64,000 bases of DNA from JBBQLG01 sp964251665 (lineage in GTDB: Bacteria > Bacteroidota > Bacteroidia > Cytophagales > Spirosomataceae), in contig CAXUKO010000013.1 in assembly GCA_964251665.1 (NCBI GenBank), positions 1 through 64,000 of the forward strand, read 5' to 3'. Made by a program: the position numbers and the translations under genes. This document shows, one piece after another, positions 61,039 to 64,000 of the stretch. Positions within the stretch are counted from its first letter, which is position 1. The number at the start of each line of letters is the position of its first letter. The notes under the pieces are model-generated. The model did no database searches and was not told where the DNA came from. It saw only the letters and a list, made by a program, of their open reading frames with translations.

Positions 61039-61091
61039 CCGGACGCCCACGTCCGGTCGTTAACTGGATAAAACCGGACGTGGGCGTCCGG
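61039..61091. repeat. Palindromic repeat between esterase and coaX
   Basis: Perfect 19-base arms (61039-61057 and 61073-61091) with a 15-base spacer. Inner palindrome CCGGACG-CCCA-CGTCCGG differs by one base per arm from the repeat at 45498-45559. It could also act as a terminator of the esterase gene. Confidence 0.8.
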
Positions 61092-61131
61092 TCGGACCGG
61101 CGAACCGGATACATTGCTTCGGAATACGTTT

Positions 61132-61908
61132 ATGCTTCTCGCTGTCGACGTCGGCAATACCGACACTGTTTTTGGTCTTTACCACGCCAATACCTGGCTG
61201 CATATCTGGCGAACACCCTCGCGGGCAGACCAGCCTGCTACCCATTACGAACAGAAACTGCGGCTCTGGCTCCTCGAAGCCGGTGTTTCATTTAGTGCCC
61301 TCCGAACGGCAGTCATCAGCAGCGTTGTTCCCGATCTGACATTAACGCTGCGCGAAATGCTGGCGCATTGGTTTGGCACCGAGCCGGTGGTAGTAGGGCC
61401 GGGCATCTACCCCTTATTACCACTGGAAATTTTACGCCCCTATGAAATCGGAACCGATCTGGTGGCCAACGCGCTCGCGGCCCACACCCGTTACCGGCGC
61501 AACTGTACCGTCGTTGATTTTGGCACTGCGCTAACCATGACAACGGTATCGGCCGAAGGCAGAATACTCGGTGTTTCCATCGCACCCGGCTTAAAAACGG
61601 CCATTCGTGCCCTGTTTGCCAATACCGCTCAGTTGCCCGAAGTACCGATTGAGCTACCGCACTCAGCCCTTGGCACCAGTACGACCCATGCCATTCAGGC
61701 GGGTGTGGTGCTGGGCTACGAGGGAATGGTGCGCTTTTTATTAAGCCGTATCCGGCAGGAACTTCATAATGATTGCATTGCCGTAGCTACCGGCGGACTG
61801 GCCGGCGCTATTCCTTCCCTGCACCACGAGTTTGCCGATGTTATCCCGTCGCTAACGCTCGACGGCATCCGGCTGGTAGCCGAAGCTGTGGAGGCTGCTA
61901 CGCGGTAA
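61132..61908 (+). CDS. coaX: Type III pantothenate kinase
   Basis: A 258-residue ASKHA-fold kinase from ATG 61132; the frame is open to TTG 61114, but this start gives the family's MLLAVDVGNTDTVFG opening. DVGNT is the phosphate-binding motif, GTDLVANALAAHTRY and VVDFGTALTMTTV follow, and GLKTAIRALFANTAQLPEV fits the family. It phosphorylates pantothenate in CoA synthesis, with ATP and a monovalent cation. Type III kinases are not feedback-regulated by CoA in known cases. Monocistronic here, preceded by a palindromic repeat. Confidence 0.93.
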   Translation: MLLAVDVGNTDTVFGLYHANTWLHIWRTPSRADQPATHYEQKLRLWLLEAGVSFSALRTAVISSVVPDLTLTLREMLAHWFGTEPVVVGPGIYPLLPLEILRPYEIGTDLVANALAAHTRYRRNCTVVDFGTALTMTTVSAEGRILGVSIAPGLKTAIRALFANTAQLPEVPIELPHSALGTSTTHAIQAGVVLGYEGMVRFLLSRIRQELHNDCIAVATGGLAGAIPSLHHEFADVIPSLTLDGIRLVAEAVEAATR

Positions 61909-62206
61909 GCGCTTCTTTTTGGTGGGGTGCTTATCCGATTCCTCAACTTGAGGAATGGATACCTCATTGGGGTATTCAGGGAAAAATTAGCGTAGACCAA
62001 AACAATTTCTGCCCATTTCGCTGCCCGCAGTAAACCTTATTGGAATAGTGATTTATCTCTGAATAGTGATAAAAATCGTACGCTTAATCGGTCTGTTTAC
62101 TTCGTAAAGAGTTCTTTTTCAGACTGGCACACAATTTTCACCTTCGTTGGGCAAAGGCTTTTGCAGAGGGCAAAGTCTGGCAGTAAACAACAAACTCAAC
62201 GAACAC

Positions 62207-62890
62207 ATGAAAACGAAACTGGTACTTTGGCTGGTCGTCGCTGGTATGGCGATAACCACACCGCACGGGGTGGCCGCTGCCCCGCACAACGAAGATTGGA
62301 ACCACGGGAAACTGGAGCTTAGTTCGGGCGTGGTAATGGATGGCGATATTAATTATAACTGGAAAGCAGAGGTAGTACAACTCCGGCTTGATAACGGAAC
62401 CATTAAAGCGTATTCGGCTTCTCAGGTAGCTCAGTTCATGTATTATGACGATCTCCACAATGCGCTGCGTACGTTTGCGTCCGTTGATTTCATGATAAAG
62501 CCGACCGTTGAGCGTAAAATATTTCTGGAACAGTGCGCTACCGGTCCGCTAACCGTGTACCGGCGGCTGCGGCATCAGCACGAGCCAATTCGGGTAAACA
62601 ATCCGGCTTCGTACGGGTCAGATCAACAGTTATACAGCGACCTCGAAAGCTTCGTTTATTATGTGTATGACGAGGATACGATGATGGAACTGGACCACTT
62701 TGCGCTCGAAATATGGCCGCGTATGGCTAAGGAGTTTGGCAGCGAACTGAATCATTACCGGAGCAGCCGTAGTCTGGATACCGGCACGACCCTGGGGCGG
62801 CTCGTCCTGATTACGCAGTATAACGCGCTCAAGAGCGTCAGTCAGGCCTCGTCTGTTCCATCGGAAGTGATGGCCGGAACGGATGAATAA
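62207..62890 (+). CDS. Exported protein of unknown function
   Basis: A 227-residue secreted protein from ATG 62207 (MKTKLVLWLVVAGMAITTPH). The mature N-terminus has LELSSGVVMDGDINYNWKAE, a beta-rich segment resembling that of the envelope proteins at 50829 and 53351. The remainder is helical and has no recognised domain (YDDLHNALRTFASVDFMIKP). It stands alone between coaX and lysS, with about 300 bases on its upstream side, where no promoter box is clear. Confidence 0.7.
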   Translation: MKTKLVLWLVVAGMAITTPHGVAAAPHNEDWNHGKLELSSGVVMDGDINYNWKAEVVQLRLDNGTIKAYSASQVAQFMYYDDLHNALRTFASVDFMIKPTVERKIFLEQCATGPLTVYRRLRHQHEPIRVNNPASYGSDQQLYSDLESFVYYVYDEDTMMELDHFALEIWPRMAKEFGSELNHYRSSRSLDTGTTLGRLVLITQYNALKSVSQASSVPSEVMAGTDE

Positions 62891-63001
62891 GTTGTTACTG
62901 TCCCAAAATCCGGGCGATAGCACGTTGCCAGCGGTGAACATCCACCCCGGAACGTGTTATCGCCCGCTCCGTTTTAGTGGCCGGGAAGCCGCGCTTTTTC
63001 C

Positions 63002-63009
63002 TAATTTTG
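63002..63009 (+). promoter_or_regulatory. Candidate -7 box of lysS
   Basis: TAATTTTG matches TAnnTTTG exactly, 81 bases upstream of the lysS start. A -33 TTTG is not at the expected distance. Confidence 0.4.
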
Positions 63010-63089
63010 TGCTGGCTCGGCTGTGGCATCCACGCCACGCGCTGACGTATTGATACATAACCGCACGGGCGACCCCGTTACCAACTGAA

Positions 63090-64000
63090 ATGCTTTTGAG
63101 TGAACAGGAAATAAACCGGCGCCAGAAACGCGACGATCTGATGCGCATGGGTATCGACCCGTATCCCGCCCCAACCGTCGACGTTACCGCGACTATTGCC
63201 GACATCCGCACGACATTTGCCGGTAAAGCCAGCACCGAAACCGCCGGAGGCTATGAATCCCACCTCGACTTTTCGACCGACGAACGTTGGGGAAATGTAC
63301 AACTGGCCGGCCGACTGATGGGCTTCCGCATTATGGGCAGCGCGTCGTTTGCCGAAATGCAGGACTCAACCGGACGGCTGCAGCTTTATTTTCGACGCGA
63401 TGACCTCTGTCCCGGCGACGATAAGACGCTGTACAATACGGTCTTTAAAAAACTGCTCGACATTGGCGACATTATCAGTGTGCGGGGGCATGTGTTCACA
63501 ACCCTGACCGGTGAACTATCGGTCTATGTGAAGGAATTTACCATCCTGAACAAATCACTGCGGCCGTTACCGGTGGTGAAAGAGAGTGTTAATGAACAGG
63601 GTGAGAAAGAAGTATACGATGCTTTCACCGATCCCGAACAGCGTTACCGGCAGCGTTACGTCGATCTGATAGTGAACCCCGAGGTACGTGACGTGTTCGT
63701 GAAACGCACAAAATTAGTTAACTCCATCCGGCAGTTCCTGAGCAATAAAGGGTACCTGGAAGTGGAGACACCGATTTTGCAGCCCATCCACGGTGGAGCC
63801 ACGGCCCGGCCCTTCAAAACGCATCACAACACGCTCGACATGGCGCTGTACCTGCGCATTGCTAATGAGCTTTACCTGAAACGTCTGATCGTGGGCGGCT
63901 ACGACGGTGTGTTTGAGTTCGCCAAAGATTTCCGCAACGAGGGCATGGATCGCACCCACAATCCTGAGTTCACGCAGGTGGAATTTTATGTCGCCTATAA
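63090..64000 (+). CDS. lysS: Lysyl-tRNA synthetase, class II, partial (3' end outside window)
   Basis: An open frame from ATG 63090 (MLLSEQEINRRQKRDDLMRM) runs off the right edge; 303 complete codons are visible. The N-terminal OB-fold anticodon domain contains GRLMGFRIMGSASFAEMQDS and LYFRRDD. Catalytic motif 1 (residues ~210-240) reads SIRQFLSNKGYLEVETPILQ. Motif 2 is FRNEGMDRTHNPEFTQVEFY. These are the class II LysRS signature; the C-terminal end of the catalytic domain with motif 3 is outside. It charges tRNA-Lys. Confidence 0.93.
   Translation, partial: MLLSEQEINRRQKRDDLMRMGIDPYPAPTVDVTATIADIRTTFAGKASTETAGGYESHLDFSTDERWGNVQLAGRLMGFRIMGSASFAEMQDSTGRLQLYFRRDDLCPGDDKTLYNTVFKKLLDIGDIISVRGHVFTTLTGELSVYVKEFTILNKSLRPLPVVKESVNEQGEKEVYDAFTDPEQRYRQRYVDLIVNPEVRDVFVKRTKLVNSIRQFLSNKGYLEVETPILQPIHGGATARPFKTHHNTLDMALYLRIANELYLKRLIVGGYDGVFEFAKDFRNEGMDRTHNPEFTQVEFYVAY

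Overview
The window looks like a chromosomal segment of a Bacteroidota bacterium, most likely a Cytophagales member close to Spirosoma. The evidence is the family content (PUR/DUF3276 protein, DUF4369-type TlpA thioredoxin, LytTR regulators, DUF5618, SdrD-like repeats, Bacteroidota-type FtsK and MetH), start codons without clear Shine-Dalgarno sites, and several upstream matches to the Bacteroidota -7 box TAnnTTTG. Genus is an inference. Both ends are cut inside genes: a glycosyltransferase at the left edge and lysS at the right.

Region by region. 1-1029 is an AT-rich partial glycosyltransferase, unlike the GC-richer DNA that begins near 1220. 1.4-18.5 kb is mainly housekeeping: acyl-CoA ligase (fadD), a LytTR protein, cysM, pyrD, a Tat-exported class V aminotransferase, ftsK, a LolA-like carrier, an SDR, ychF, a PUR-type protein, an RlpA-like protein, a DUF58 protein, a TlpA-like thioredoxin and pfkA. 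Most convergent gene ends share strong inverted-repeat terminators.

18.7-33.2 kb is one long minus-strand operon of 15 genes, mostly overlapping or a few bases apart, for a nonulosonic-acid (pseudaminic-type) surface glycan. It holds pseB, pseC, pseF, pseI, a PseH-like GNAT enzyme, the pseudaminic-acid-associated methylase, two more methyltransferases, an epimerase/ATP-grasp fusion, a HAD hydrolase, a Wzx-like flippase and two glycosyltransferases. A recognisable PseG hydrolase is absent. Two unexpected passengers are a DUF5618 gene and a tandem-repeat coiled-coil gene. A large SdrD-like secreted protein lies divergently upstream.

36.7-46.6 kb carries a Ppx/GppA phosphatase, metH, a two-gene SMC/OLD-type ATPase plus Toprim-like protein (candidate defence system, lower GC), and an unrecognised trio: a coiled-coil protein, a membrane-anchored coiled-coil protein and a membrane-anchored actin/Hsp70-fold protein. 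Long perfect palindromes sit in both gaps of the trio.

46.6-54.5 kb is a minus-strand cell-envelope cluster: OmpA-like protein, TPR protein, secreted protein, two lipoproteins with the same post-lipobox motif, and an outer-membrane barrel. 55.1-60.0 kb holds signalling genes: a TPR histidine kinase with an unusual insertion, its LytTR response regulator, and a membrane protein overlapping a NarX-type kinase. 60.1-64 kb holds a secreted esterase, coaX, an exported protein of unknown function and lysS. No rRNA, tRNA, CRISPR array or intact insertion sequence was seen. Short palindromic REP-like elements are the main repeat class; some lie inside or right next to coding sequence.
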